This document shows positions 27,317-36,646 of a stretch of DNA of 53,133 nt, one piece after another (position 1 is the first letter of the stretch; every line of letters begins with the position of its first letter). Both the position numbers and the translations under genes were made by a program. The stretch is from Sphaerospermopsis sp. SIO1G1 (lineage in GTDB: Bacteria > Cyanobacteriota > Cyanobacteriia > Cyanobacteriales > Nostocaceae). Below the pieces are notes generated by a model. The model was not told the DNA's origin. It worked only from the letters and a program-made list of their open reading frames with translations, and did no database searches. The stretch spans positions 1 through 53,133 of the forward strand of contig JAAHFX010000017.1 of NCBI GenBank assembly GCA_010672785.1. Reading direction: 5' to 3'.

Positions 27317-27895
27317 ATAAGTGTAGGCAAAAGGCAAGAGGTGAAATTTCATAATTTGATTATGACTTTTTAATTTTTACCTCTTTACTCTTTTCCAGTA
27401 GCATCAGAATGATAAAACAAATGTCTTGAAAAAGAATGAAAAAATATAATCAAGCCATATTAACTCTTACCTGTTGACTTTAGGACTTAAGCAAAATATC
27501 TATCATACCCTCTTATCTTCGTTTACTTCGAGTCCTTCGTGGTTCATTCTTCCGTAACTTCTTTATAAGTCTTGGTCTTTTGTCTACCCTCATTAATAAT
27601 AGCAATACACTCATAAAAAATAGCCAACTTTTGATTTATATATTATAACTTAGCATTGGCCAACATATGGCATCATCATTAAAAACTTAGACTTAATCAA
27701 ATACTTAAATGTTAGATTTATTTTTAAAGCGGGATTAAAGAATTAGAATAGTTATTATTCAAAATCCGTAATTATTATATTCTAGAAATTAAGGATTTAA
27801 ACATAAAGTCCAAAGCGTATTAGTTGATAGCCATACAGGAAATTGTGGCTGGAATTAAATTAATTAATCAACACGCTTCCGAATAATTTATGAGT

Positions 27896-28014
27896 ATTCA
27901 GTCATGGTAATTATTATATCCTTGGTAATCAAATCATACAATAAATAAGTTCATAATTTATTGACAGGATAATCTCAGGGATTAAAAAACTGAACACACA
28001 CTCCATGACTGAAT
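27896..28014. repeat. 12-bp inverted repeat upstream of the HepC-like gene
   Basis: ATTCAGTCATGG (27896-27907) and CCATGACTGAAT (28003-28014) are exact complements, 95 bp apart, in the presumed hepC promoter region. Confidence 0.65.
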
Positions 28015-28217
28015 CATCGTGATAATTCTACTTGTCAATCTTAGTAAATACAACGGTATTCTTGATGACTTTGTATTGGCATAAATTGCTGTCTGCTTAA
28101 TGCTCTTCACTTTTTTGTATATTTTTACGACTACAGAAATATACAAGTTCAGCAGCAATTTATGAATTTGCAATTTGATTGATTCAATAATTAGCTATCG
28201 TCTCAATTTTCAGACCT

Positions 28218-28958
28218 ATGACAATTTCAATTATACCTAGCTTACCAGAAAATAACACTATTGATCAGCAGCAAAAATCTTATCATCAACATTGTAAATT
28301 GCACTGGCGCAGAGGTCAACTTTTAGTTAAACCTTACAAAAATGGACAACAATCATATTTATCTTCACTAGCAAATCAACATACCTTAATTGAATGTTTA
28401 AAACATTCTCCCATTAATTTAGTCACAATAGATCCCCAACTAGGTGATGCTACCTTAAAATTTTGGATTGTAGCTTGTCAAACAGCCAATAAACCCATCT
28501 ATATCAGTCCATCTGCTCGCAGTAATCGCTCCCTAGTAAACCACAAATTTGTCAGGTTCATTCAACCAATAGTTAATCAGACATTGGCATTAATTTTACT
28601 AATTTTAGTTAGCCCTTTAATGTTGATATTAACATTTATGATCTGGGCTGGGGGTTCAGCTTCTTTATTTTCTTATCAATGGCAAGTTGGAGAACACGGT
28701 AAAATTTTTCCTATGATTAATTTTTGTACTCAGAGTAAATATAAACACAGTACATTGATAGGATTTCTGATGAATAAATATCATTTAGTTAATCTTCCTA
28801 GACTATTAAATGTGATCAGGGGTGAAATGTTATTAATTGGATGTAAAAACTTATGCTTGGAAGATGTAATTCAAAGTAGTCTGACGAGGGAAGTCAGTCA
28901 AGGTGATGGATTAAATGAGGTCTTAAATTCCTGGCAGATAGAAGCAAAATTATCATAA
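28218..28958 (+). CDS. hepC: HepC-like sugar transferase (degenerate bacterial sugar transferase domain)
   Basis: 246 aa. A soluble N-terminal part (about 1-110) is followed by one hydrophobic segment (about 117-147, QTLALILLILVSPLMLILTF) and a cytoplasmic domain shaped like the polyprenyl-phosphate sugar-1-phosphate transferases (initiating transferases). The usual DELPQLWNVLRGDMSLVGPRP block is recognisable as LVNLPRLLNVIRGEML-LIGCKN, but the catalytic Asp-Glu pair and the GPRP ending are replaced. In PCC 7120 hepC (alr2834) is needed for the heterocyst polysaccharide layer and lies next to hepA; size and context fit. The name is assigned by context. Activity may be altered or lost. A strong terminator follows. 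Confidence 0.72.
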   Translation: MTISIIPSLPENNTIDQQQKSYHQHCKLHWRRGQLLVKPYKNGQQSYLSSLANQHTLIECLKHSPINLVTIDPQLGDATLKFWIVACQTANKPIYISPSARSNRSLVNHKFVRFIQPIVNQTLALILLILVSPLMLILTFMIWAGGSASLFSYQWQVGEHGKIFPMINFCTQSKYKHSTLIGFLMNKYHLVNLPRLLNVIRGEMLLIGCKNLCLEDVIQSSLTREVSQGDGLNEVLNSWQIEAKLS

Positions 28959-28974
28959 ATCAAAACTCCAGTAA

Positions 28975-29011
28975 ACTAGGATGAATAGATTTTATCCTAG
29001 TATGTTTTTTT
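28975..29011 (+). terminator. Rho-independent terminator after the HepC-like gene
   Basis: ACTAGGAT and ATCCTAGT pair around a 10-nt AT-rich loop, followed within 3 bases by a run of seven T. It lies 17 bp after the stop codon, separating hepC from the following gene. Confidence 0.85.
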
Positions 29012-29088
29012 GATAAAAGTAGTCATTAGTTCCAGATGAGATATTTTTAAATACGAATTATGTATCTAATTTTAATATCATTAATGTT

Positions 29089-30033
29089 ATGCATACAGCA
29101 ATTTGCACTGTGTTTGAAAAAGACTACCATTATGGGGTAGGTGCATTAGTTAACTCACTCTATTCCCAAGGTTTTCGAGGAGTATTTTGGGCGGGATATC
29201 GTGGAAATTTACCACCTTGGGTTGACTCTTTTCAGGACAAAAATGGCTATCAAGAATTTACCATAGCTGAAGATTGTGCAATTAGGTTTGTAGAGATAAA
29301 AACTTGGAAACATTTAGGTTTTTATAAACCTGATTTTATGTCTGAATTGTGGGATAAATATTGTCCACAGGTGGAAGCTTTATTTTATTTTGATCCTGAT
29401 ATTGTCAATAAGTGCCGATGGGATTTTTATGAAAATTGGGTACGTCAGGGAATTGCTCTTTGTGGTGATTCTTGGTATTTAGTTCCCGCTAATCATCCCA
29501 AACGTTTAGCTTGGAAAAAATTTGCTGAAAATCAAGGTTTTAACTGTGAACGTGAATTAGATTATCACTACAATAGTGGATTTATTGGTGTGCATAAAAG
29601 CTGTAAATCTATCCTGACACTTTGGCAGAAATTAGAAGAACTAGGAGAGATAGCAGGATATACAAAATTAGATAATTTGTATGCAGATAATTGCTTTCAT
29701 AATTCCCCATATCTGTATGGAGATCAAACATATTTGAATTTAGCATTAATGTTAAGCAATTATCCATTAAGTACCGTTGGGCCAGATGGCATGGATTTTA
29801 TTCCCGGTGGTACTATTATGTCCCATGCTACTGTACCAAATATTAAACCTTGGCGGAAGCAATTACTACTGAGTTCTTTAACTGGTACTGCTCCTACGAT
29901 TACTGATAAATTATATTGGCAGCACAGTCAAACACCTATTCAACTATATTCAAAAGTTAAGTTTCTGCGGCAAAAGCTAGAAATTATTTTGGGTTCTGCA
30001 ATTGGACGTTTGATTCGTCGTTCTCCTATGTAA
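29089..30033 (+). CDS. GT8-like glycosyltransferase (GT-A fold), uncharacterised
   Basis: 314 aa. It starts MHTAICTVFEKDYHYGVGALVNSLY, a GT-A opening seen in family 8-like transferases. It contains a likely metal-binding DxD motif in ALFYFDPDIV (about residues 103-108) and a late YHYNSGFIGVH that resembles the acceptor-side NSG motif of GT8. No membrane segment. It probably transfers a sugar to a lipid-linked or polysaccharide intermediate. It sits between hepC and hepA, bounded by a terminator upstream and a strong hairpin downstream. Fold assignment is moderate; the substrate is unknown. Confidence 0.7.
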   Translation: MHTAICTVFEKDYHYGVGALVNSLYSQGFRGVFWAGYRGNLPPWVDSFQDKNGYQEFTIAEDCAIRFVEIKTWKHLGFYKPDFMSELWDKYCPQVEALFYFDPDIVNKCRWDFYENWVRQGIALCGDSWYLVPANHPKRLAWKKFAENQGFNCERELDYHYNSGFIGVHKSCKSILTLWQKLEELGEIAGYTKLDNLYADNCFHNSPYLYGDQTYLNLALMLSNYPLSTVGPDGMDFIPGGTIMSHATVPNIKPWRKQLLLSSLTGTAPTITDKLYWQHSQTPIQLYSKVKFLRQKLEIILGSAIGRLIRRSPM

Positions 30034-30103
30034 ATAAATTCAGTTACCTAAAATTTACGACTACAAAATAGTAATTGCAATTGCCATTAAGTACTGATAA
30101 ATT

Positions 30104-30143
30104 TCTGATAGAATCCGTTGGTAATTATTCAGATTCTATCAGA
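30104..30143. promoter_or_regulatory. Perfect 12-bp inverted repeat just upstream of hepA
   Basis: TCTGATAGAATC (30104-30115) pairs exactly with GATTCTATCAGA (30132-30143) around a 16-nt loop, 40 bp before the hepA ATG. It could be a terminator for the preceding gene (a T-run is absent), an operator, or an mRNA hairpin in the hepA leader. Confidence 0.6.
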
Positions 30144-30183
30144 TGCTTGACAGTCATTCTGTTAACTAACCTACTTATAGATT

Positions 30184-32013
30184 ATGTACCTCAAATTTTC
30201 TAGATCAACTTTACATATTTTCAAGTCTACAAATTTTTGGAAAAATCATCACTTAATTATTAGGGAATTTAAACACTTTCGTTGGATTGCTCTTTTCGCT
30301 ATAATTTTTTCGGCATTAGCGGCTAGTTTTGAAGGTTTTGGTCTAGGTTTCTTATTAGTTTTCTTACAAAGTCTCACCACTCCTAACGCTGAACCAGTAA
30401 AAACCGGAATTGATTGGTTTGATATTCTGATTTTAGGTATCAATGCCTCAACAATGGAGCGGTTATATAGAGTATCGGCTCTGATTGTAACTACTACTTG
30501 TATACGGGCATTCTTTAACTATACCAGTGCTTTATGTGTACACAATAGTGAAATCAATTTAGTTAATCATCTGCGGAAAAGTATTTTTAATCAGTTAGAG
30601 TCCCAACGTCTCATTTATTTTGGACAAAAAAATTCAGGTGAGTTAATTAATACTCTCACCAATGAAATGGAGAGAATTAGACAAATTTTTGGAGGTGTGG
30701 CTTTTTTAATTACTAGAGGTTTAACTCTTGTAGTTTATTCCATCTCTTTATTTGTTTTATCCTGGCAACTATCCATAGTTTCTATTTTATTATTTGGCTT
30801 GTTAGCTGTAGGATTATCAACTTTAAATAAACAAATTAGAGAACGTAGTTTTAAAATTACTAAAGCTAATGACCATTTTACTGCCAGAGCGTTAGAGTTT
30901 ATCGAGGGTATACGCACAGTTCATGCTTTTTCTACTCAAGATTTTGAAAAGCAAAGATACTATCGTGCCAGTAGTGATATAGTCAAAGCTTGGCGGAAAG
31001 TTTACTGGATTTCTTTATCTGTTAGGCCACTGGCTGAAAGCTTATCTACTTGCATTCTCATTAGTATGATTTGTGTGGCTTTAGTCACAGGATTAATGGA
31101 AGTTTCTACTTTGTTAACTTTCTTCTTTGTGTTATTTAGACTTGTACCCATGATTCAAGATTTGAATGGGGCTGTTGCATTTTTAAGTAGCCAAGCTGGG
31201 GCTGTAGAAAATATCAAAGACTTGTTAAAAACAGATGATAAACAATATTTTCAAAATGGTGATCTCTACTTTAGTAGTTTAAATAGAAGTATAGATATTA
31301 TTGCTGTCAACTTCGGTTATAAACCTGAGCATTTGGTACTCAAAGATATTACCCTAACAATTGAGCAAGGAAAAATGGTGGCTTTGGTTGGTGCATCTGG
31401 TGGTGGTAAAACTACATTGGCTGATTTAATTGCTAGATTTTATGATCCAAACGATGGCAAAATTCTCATAGATGGGATAAATTTGCAAAAGTTTGAAATT
31501 AATTCTTTGCGTCGGAATATGGCAATAGTTAGCCAAAAAAGTTTTATTTTCAACACCACTGTTCGCAATAATATTTCCTATGGTACACCACAAGCAACTG
31601 ATACAGAAATTATAGAAGCAGCACGTTTAGCAAATGCCTTAGAATTTATTCAACAATTACCTGCCGGTTTCGATACAATCATTGGTACTGATGGTGTGCA
31701 ATTATCTGGTGGCCAGCAACAAAGAATTGCTATTGCTCGTGCGTTAGTCAGAGATCCAGAAATTCTAATTTTAGATGAACCAACCAGTGCTTTAGATTCA
31801 ATTACAGAGCAAGTAATTCAAGAGCTATTAGATAAATTTACCAGTGGTAGAACAGTAATTGTGATAGCCCATCGTCTTTCCACAATTGCTAAAGCTGATA
31901 AGGTTATTGTTTTAGAACAAGGACAAATTGTCGAACAGGGTAAATATCAGGAATTACTCGAACAACGTGGTAAATTTTGGCAATATTATCAAGTCCAAAA
32001 TGAAGTTGGATAA
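30184..32013 (+). CDS. hepA: Heterocyst envelope polysaccharide ABC exporter HepA
   Basis: 609 aa, one polypeptide with an ABC transmembrane domain (six predicted helices, about 30-325) and an ATPase domain. It has Walker A GASGGGKTT (403-411), signature LSGGQQQRIAIARAL (about 507-521), Walker B EILILDEPTSALD and H-loop IAHRLSTIAKADKV. Several stretches read like PCC 7120 HepA as I remember it, e.g. FRWIALFAIIFSALAASFEGF, TMERLYRVS and SLLTFFFVLFRLVPMIQDLNG. In PCC 7120, hepA (first named hetA) mutants lack a normal heterocyst envelope polysaccharide layer. Expected role: export of lipid-linked or polysaccharide material across the inner membrane of maturing heterocysts. Identification is strong for family and good for orthology. 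Confidence 0.88.
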   Translation: MYLKFSRSTLHIFKSTNFWKNHHLIIREFKHFRWIALFAIIFSALAASFEGFGLGFLLVFLQSLTTPNAEPVKTGIDWFDILILGINASTMERLYRVSALIVTTTCIRAFFNYTSALCVHNSEINLVNHLRKSIFNQLESQRLIYFGQKNSGELINTLTNEMERIRQIFGGVAFLITRGLTLVVYSISLFVLSWQLSIVSILLFGLLAVGLSTLNKQIRERSFKITKANDHFTARALEFIEGIRTVHAFSTQDFEKQRYYRASSDIVKAWRKVYWISLSVRPLAESLSTCILISMICVALVTGLMEVSTLLTFFFVLFRLVPMIQDLNGAVAFLSSQAGAVENIKDLLKTDDKQYFQNGDLYFSSLNRSIDIIAVNFGYKPEHLVLKDITLTIEQGKMVALVGASGGGKTTLADLIARFYDPNDGKILIDGINLQKFEINSLRRNMAIVSQKSFIFNTTVRNNISYGTPQATDTEIIEAARLANALEFIQQLPAGFDTIIGTDGVQLSGGQQQRIAIARALVRDPEILILDEPTSALDSITEQVIQELLDKFTSGRTVIVIAHRLSTIAKADKVIVLEQGQIVEQGKYQELLEQRGKFWQYYQVQNEVG

Positions 32014-32069
32014 ATGTGGACATTTACAAAATTATTTCCACCAAATTTCATGTATTTTTACAGAAATAG

Positions 32070-33236
32070 ATGATGATGAATCAGTTAACAAACTTTAACG
32101 GCAGAATATACTTTTTTTGTTTACCAAGAACAGAGGTTGAAGGTGGTGATCAATTTCAACATTTGTCTATTTGTTTAGCAGAAGGATTAAAAGAATTAGG
32201 GATTTCCTTCTTTTCTAATATTAACTACTGGCAGGAATCACCAAATAGTAATGAATATTTATTTCGTCATTCCCCAGATATTACTCCTAATGATTGTTCC
32301 ATTGTCGTATTTAGTAATAACTGGTTTAATAGTAACTATCGTTTACCAGAGAACCTTTTTCATCCTCACCGCAAATATGTAACTGTTTATTTAGATGGTA
32401 ATGATAATAATGAAGATTATTATCAACGCCCTGAATATAAGAAGTTTGATTTTGTTCTCAGAACTCATTATAACCGCCACTTAAATTACCCCACCAATTT
32501 TTATCCTTGGAGTTTTGGTATCAGCAATCGCATTCTCCGAGAGTTAGAAGATTTACCAAACTTTGAGGATAGGAAAAAACAAATTCTGATTAATTTTCGG
32601 CACTGGCAAACAGGCCACCCTGTCAGAAATGTTAGTTCTAGTTTATTAATACCAGCTATTCGTGAGTTTTTAGCTATCAATAATAGTGTAGATAATAAAG
32701 CTAATTATTCTCGAGAACCTTACCATTATTTACATTGGCAACAAACAGGAGCAAGACATTATCCTAGTTACTATCAACGGTTAAAAAATTCTCTTGCTTG
32801 TGCTTGTTTTGGTGGTTTTTTTGTACCTACTTGGGCTAAAAATTCTGGCGGTTTACTCAATCGTAATCTTCAGAAAGTTATGACTAAGTTGAAATTCAAA
32901 TCAAATACAGTCGTGCAGTGGGATAGTTGGCGTTTGTGGGAATCTTTAGCGGCTGGATGTACTACGTTTCACCTAGATTTTGATCAATATGGAATTAATT
33001 TACCAACAATGCCAACCAATTGGCAACATTATATTGGCATAGATTTAGATAATATCACCACAGCTATAGAGCGAATCAATGATGAACCAAATATTCTAGA
33101 AAATATCGCTTCAGAAGGTCGGCAATGGGCAATTAAAAATTATAGTCCAGTTCCTACAGCTTTACGTTTTTTAGAGACAATTTATCAACAACCAATTATC
33201 CAAAAAGCCGCCGAATATACTTCTCTAAAAGTATGA
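32070..33236 (+). CDS. Putative glycosyltransferase (GT-B type, exostosin/GT1-like), uncharacterised
   Basis: 388 aa without membrane segments. The N-terminal half (GRIYFFCLPRTEVEGGDQFQHLSICLAEGLKELGISFF) resembles a glycosyltransferase acceptor domain. The C-terminal half has DSWRLWESLAAGCTTFHLDF, which resembles the donor-binding E-x7-E-type loop. These features suggest a glycosyltransferase, but I recognise no named family member. It begins with three consecutive ATG codons (32070-32078), so the true start is uncertain by two codons. It lies 56 bp after hepA and is likely in the same operon. Confidence 0.6.
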   Translation: MMMNQLTNFNGRIYFFCLPRTEVEGGDQFQHLSICLAEGLKELGISFFSNINYWQESPNSNEYLFRHSPDITPNDCSIVVFSNNWFNSNYRLPENLFHPHRKYVTVYLDGNDNNEDYYQRPEYKKFDFVLRTHYNRHLNYPTNFYPWSFGISNRILRELEDLPNFEDRKKQILINFRHWQTGHPVRNVSSSLLIPAIREFLAINNSVDNKANYSREPYHYLHWQQTGARHYPSYYQRLKNSLACACFGGFFVPTWAKNSGGLLNRNLQKVMTKLKFKSNTVVQWDSWRLWESLAAGCTTFHLDFDQYGINLPTMPTNWQHYIGIDLDNITTAIERINDEPNILENIASEGRQWAIKNYSPVPTALRFLETIYQQPIIQKAAEYTSLKV

Positions 33237-33332
33237 TTTATGGTAAAAAATTGGCTGATAAAATCTTACTAATTTTTAAGTTATTCAGGGAATTATCTTC
33301 AGAGCAATTATCCCTTATAGCAAATTCCCAAA

Positions 33333-34319
33333 ATGTCTATTACTGATCATTCTTCTCAACCTCTGGTTAGTGTAATTATCCCTACATATAATCGTCCAGA
33401 ATATCTCAAACAAGCAATTTATAGTGCAGTTACTCAAACTTATCAAAACATAGAAATTATTGTTTCTGATAATTGCAGTCCAGAAAGTCCTCAATCTTTA
33501 GTAGAATCATTTGCTGATCCACGGATTAGATTTTGGCAACATCCTGAAAATGTAGGAATGCTCAAAAATCAGATGAATGCTTTTCAAATGGCGAATGGTA
33601 AATATGTTGCTAGTCTCCATGATGATGATATGTGGACTCCACAATTCTTAGCTCAACTTATCCCTCAATTAGAACAAGATTCTAATTTAATTATTGCCTT
33701 TTCTGATCAATATATTATTGATAGTCAAGGTAAGATTGATAATATTAAAACTGAGGAATTTTCACGAGTTTATAAACGTGATCAGTTAAGCTCAGGAGTT
33801 TATTGGGATTTCCAAAAAATCGGTTTAATTGATAAAAGTATTCCTACCGCTTCCGCTTGTGTAATTCGTAATGGTTTAATTGATTGGGATAGTATTCCCT
33901 TAGAAGTTGGGGGAATGTGGGATTTATATATTACTTACTTATGTTGTGTTTCTGGTTATGGTTTATATTACGAACCTGAGAAATTAACGTATTACCGTAA
34001 CCATGAACAAACTGATACAAATTTAAGTGGCAGTAGAAATATTAAAGCGAAAATCAGAAATGCTAAAAGTGCCATTTTTTGTTACCAGATTTTCATGGAT
34101 GATCCCAAAATTAAAAACTTACAACCTCATTTTAGAAAACTTTGGTTAGAAGCACATACAACTTTAGGTATTGGCTTAATGCGAGATCAACAGAACATGG
34201 ATGCTCGTTCTTTATTTTGGCAAACATTACAGGAACAAAAGTTTAATTTGCGAACTTTTATAGCTTTGATATTAAGTTTTATCCCTGCAAAATTCACTAA
34301 TAAATTATTGGGTGCTTAA
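33333..34319 (+). CDS. Glycosyltransferase family 2
   Basis: 328 aa. The GT-A opening PLVSVIIPTYNRPEYLKQAI is followed by VTQTYQNIEIIVSDNCSPESPQS and the metal-binding SLHDDDMWTPQFL (DxD, about residues 92-94). The rest is a variable acceptor domain with no membrane helix. It is expected to be an inverting transferase that adds one sugar of the repeat unit. Located 97 bp after the preceding gene and 100 bp before a GT4 gene. The donor sugar is unknown. Confidence 0.92.
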   Translation: MSITDHSSQPLVSVIIPTYNRPEYLKQAIYSAVTQTYQNIEIIVSDNCSPESPQSLVESFADPRIRFWQHPENVGMLKNQMNAFQMANGKYVASLHDDDMWTPQFLAQLIPQLEQDSNLIIAFSDQYIIDSQGKIDNIKTEEFSRVYKRDQLSSGVYWDFQKIGLIDKSIPTASACVIRNGLIDWDSIPLEVGGMWDLYITYLCCVSGYGLYYEPEKLTYYRNHEQTDTNLSGSRNIKAKIRNAKSAIFCYQIFMDDPKIKNLQPHFRKLWLEAHTTLGIGLMRDQQNMDARSLFWQTLQEQKFNLRTFIALILSFIPAKFTNKLLGA

Positions 34320-34432
34320 ATTTGGGACTTGATTATTAATCAATTGCCAAGGATTCAGATAGAGATTTTGTTGATATTTCAATTCTGAATCCTGGCATCA
34401 ATTTATATATTGTTATTTTGAGAATTTTATCA

Positions 34433-35635
34433 ATGAAAATTTGTATTGTTACCCACAGAATCAAAACAGGTGATGGTCAAGGTAGAGTTAATTATGAAGT
34501 TGCTTTAGAGGCAATTAGACGCGGGTATCAGTTAACATTATTAGCTAGTGAAGTATGCCCAGAATTAGCAAAACATAGTTTAGTAAATTGGGTAGAAATT
34601 CCTGTACATAAATATCCCACGGAATTTTTACGGAATTTTATTTTTGCTCAAAAAAGTGGTAAATGGTTACGTCAACATCGCCATCAATTTGATATCATTA
34701 AAGTAAATGGGGCAATTACTCAAGGTGCAACTGATATCAATGCTGTACATTTTGTTCATAGTTCTTGGGGCAAATCTCCTGTACATATTTCCCGTGAGCA
34801 TAAAAATTTATATGGTTTATATCAGTGGTTATATACTGCTATTAATTCCTATTGGGAAAAACGGGCATTTCGTCAGACTAAAGTAGTAATTGCTGTCTCT
34901 AATAAAGTCGCTCAAGAATTAGTTGACATTGGTGTAGATCATGATAAAATTCATGTTATTCCTAATGGTGTTGACTTAACAGAATTCTTTCCAGGTGTAG
35001 TTAATCGTCAACAATTAGGTTTACCAACAAATGTCAATTTAGCTATGTTTGCGGGAGATATTCGTATTTCTCGAAAAAACTTAGATACTGTACTTCATGC
35101 TTTAGTAAAAGTTCCTAATTTACATTTAGCAGTTGTAGGTGAAACTCAAAATAGTCCTTACCCTCAGAAGGTAGAAAAATTAAAATTAACAGATCGGGTA
35201 CATTTTTTAGGTTATCGGCGGGATATGCCAAAAATCCATCAAGCATCTGACTTTTTTGTGTTTCCTTCCCGTTATGAACCCTTTGGGTTAGTAGTAATTG
35301 AAGCAATGGCTTGTGGTTTACCAGTTATTACTGCGACAACTACTGGTGCTGCGGATTTAATCACTCCAGCTTGTGGAATTGTTTTACCTGAATGTGATGA
35401 TGTGGATGCTTTAGCTGATGCTTTGAAACTATTGAACAGCGATCGCAATCTTCGTCAACAAATGGGTAAAGTAGCTCGTACTATTGCTGAAGAACATAGC
35501 TGGGTTAGTATGGCACAAACTTATATAAATTTATTTGAAGAGTTAATGAAAAATGAGAAACACAGTTCTCATCCCTACCTATCGCCGTCCTCAAGATTTA
35601 TCACGTTGCCTGTTAGCTCTACAAGCTCAAACTAA
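34433..35635 (+). CDS. Glycosyltransferase family 4
   Basis: About 400 aa, GT-B fold. N-terminal MKICIVTHRIKTGDGQGRVNYEVALEA; donor-binding part with AVSNKVAQELVDIGV, VIPNGVDLTEFFPG, FLGYRRDMPKIHQASDFFVFPSRYEPFG and the E-x7-E loop VVIEAMACGLPVITA. I prefer the ATG at 34433; the upstream TTG (34418) adds five residues and has no better ribosome site. The last ~28 codons (from 35553) overlap the next gene in a different frame and encode a Ser/Pro-rich tail not expected of GT4, as if the original stop was lost. Confidence 0.88.
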   Translation: MKICIVTHRIKTGDGQGRVNYEVALEAIRRGYQLTLLASEVCPELAKHSLVNWVEIPVHKYPTEFLRNFIFAQKSGKWLRQHRHQFDIIKVNGAITQGATDINAVHFVHSSWGKSPVHISREHKNLYGLYQWLYTAINSYWEKRAFRQTKVVIAVSNKVAQELVDIGVDHDKIHVIPNGVDLTEFFPGVVNRQQLGLPTNVNLAMFAGDIRISRKNLDTVLHALVKVPNLHLAVVGETQNSPYPQKVEKLKLTDRVHFLGYRRDMPKIHQASDFFVFPSRYEPFGLVVIEAMACGLPVITATTTGAADLITPACGIVLPECDDVDALADALKLLNSDRNLRQQMGKVARTIAEEHSWVSMAQTYINLFEELMKNEKHSSHPYLSPSSRFITLPVSSTSSN

Positions 35636-36482
35636 ACCCGTTGATCAAGTAATTATTACTGTTAGAGATACTGATGAAGCCACTTGGAAATTTTTAAGTG
35701 GTTTTCATCCTCATAATTTACCATTACAAATTGTCACAGTGACTCAATCAGGAGTTGTGGCGGCACTCAATGCTGGACTAGCAGCGGTGAAAGGAGATAT
35801 AGTTTCCATCACTGATGATGATGCTGCACCTCACATTGACTGGCTAGAAAACATCACTGCTCACTTTCTCAGTGATAGTTGCATAGGTGCAGTGGGTGGT
35901 AAAGATTGGGTATATCGAGGTGACAAAATAGAAGATGGTACTTGTCAAGTAGTAGGGCGTTTGCAGTGGTTTGGAAGAGTAATTGGTAATCATCATTTAG
36001 GGGTAGGAACAGCTCGTGAAGTTGATATTCTCAAGGGTGTCAATATGAGTTTTCGTACCCAAGCTATAGCCAACTTAAAGTTTGATGAAAGAATGCGTGG
36101 TAGCGGCGCACAAGTTCATTTTGAAATGGCATTTAGCCTCACTCTCAAACGGGCTGGATGGAAAATTATTTATGATCCAAATGTTATAGTAGATCACTAT
36201 CCTGCTCAACGTTTTGATGAAGACAAACGCCAAATTTTTAATGCGATCGCCTTTACTAATTTAGTCCATAATGAAACTTTAGTTTTATTAGAACACTTCT
36301 CTCCAATTCAAAAAATAGTATTTATATTCTGGGCAATTGTTATTGGTAATAGAGAAAGTTTTGGTATTATGCAATGGCTTAGATTATTACCAACTCAAGG
36401 TAAAATTGCCCACCAAAAATTACAGGCATCTTTGCGAGGTCGTTGGCAAGCATGGCAAACATATAACATGATTTCTGATTGA
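35553..36482 (+). CDS. Glycosyltransferase family 2
   Basis: 309 aa. NTVLIPTYRRPQDLSRCLLALQAQ opens the GT-A domain. The nucleotide-binding and DxD region is GDIVSITDDDAAPHIDW (about residues 84-100), and VGGKDWVYRG and RGSGAQVHFEMAFSLTLKRAGW follow, as in many polysaccharide GT2 enzymes. It begins inside the end of the preceding GT4 gene (83-bp overlap), which suggests translational coupling or a lost stop codon upstream. The sugar transferred is unknown. Confidence 0.9.
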   Translation: MRNTVLIPTYRRPQDLSRCLLALQAQTKPVDQVIITVRDTDEATWKFLSGFHPHNLPLQIVTVTQSGVVAALNAGLAAVKGDIVSITDDDAAPHIDWLENITAHFLSDSCIGAVGGKDWVYRGDKIEDGTCQVVGRLQWFGRVIGNHHLGVGTAREVDILKGVNMSFRTQAIANLKFDERMRGSGAQVHFEMAFSLTLKRAGWKIIYDPNVIVDHYPAQRFDEDKRQIFNAIAFTNLVHNETLVLLEHFSPIQKIVFIFWAIVIGNRESFGIMQWLRLLPTQGKIAHQKLQASLRGRWQAWQTYNMISD

Positions 36483-36484
36483 AT

Positions 36485-36518
36485 ATTGGTGATTAGTGAT
36501 TGGTGATTAATGATTGGT
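36485..36518. repeat. Short heptamer tract (ATTGGTG/ATTAGTG)
   Basis: Four to five heptamers right after the GT2 stop codon, same family as 21228-21290. Confidence 0.7.
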
Positions 36519-36646
36519 TAATAACTAATAAAATCATAATTTATCACCTAATCTTTACCTAAAATACCCTCAACTAATTTTATTGCTTATCAGGATAATA
36601 TCTCCAAAAATATACGATATTTATAGCTACTAACAATCTAAAAATT

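Larger units (their letters stand above)
27182..28217. other. Long intergenic region upstream of the HepC-like gene
   Basis: 1036 bp with no supported gene; a short minus-strand ORF at 27982-28173 has no features. It contains MITE copy B (27208-27316), a cyanobacterial short repeat region around 27520-27560, and a perfect 12-bp inverted repeat (27896-27907 with 28003-28014). A gap of this size inside an otherwise dense cluster suggests a separately regulated promoter for the hepC-like gene. Confidence 0.55.

Noticed and set aside
27982..28173. 63-codon minus-strand ORF upstream of the HepC-like gene
   Set aside because: No recognised features; lies in the presumed promoter region.
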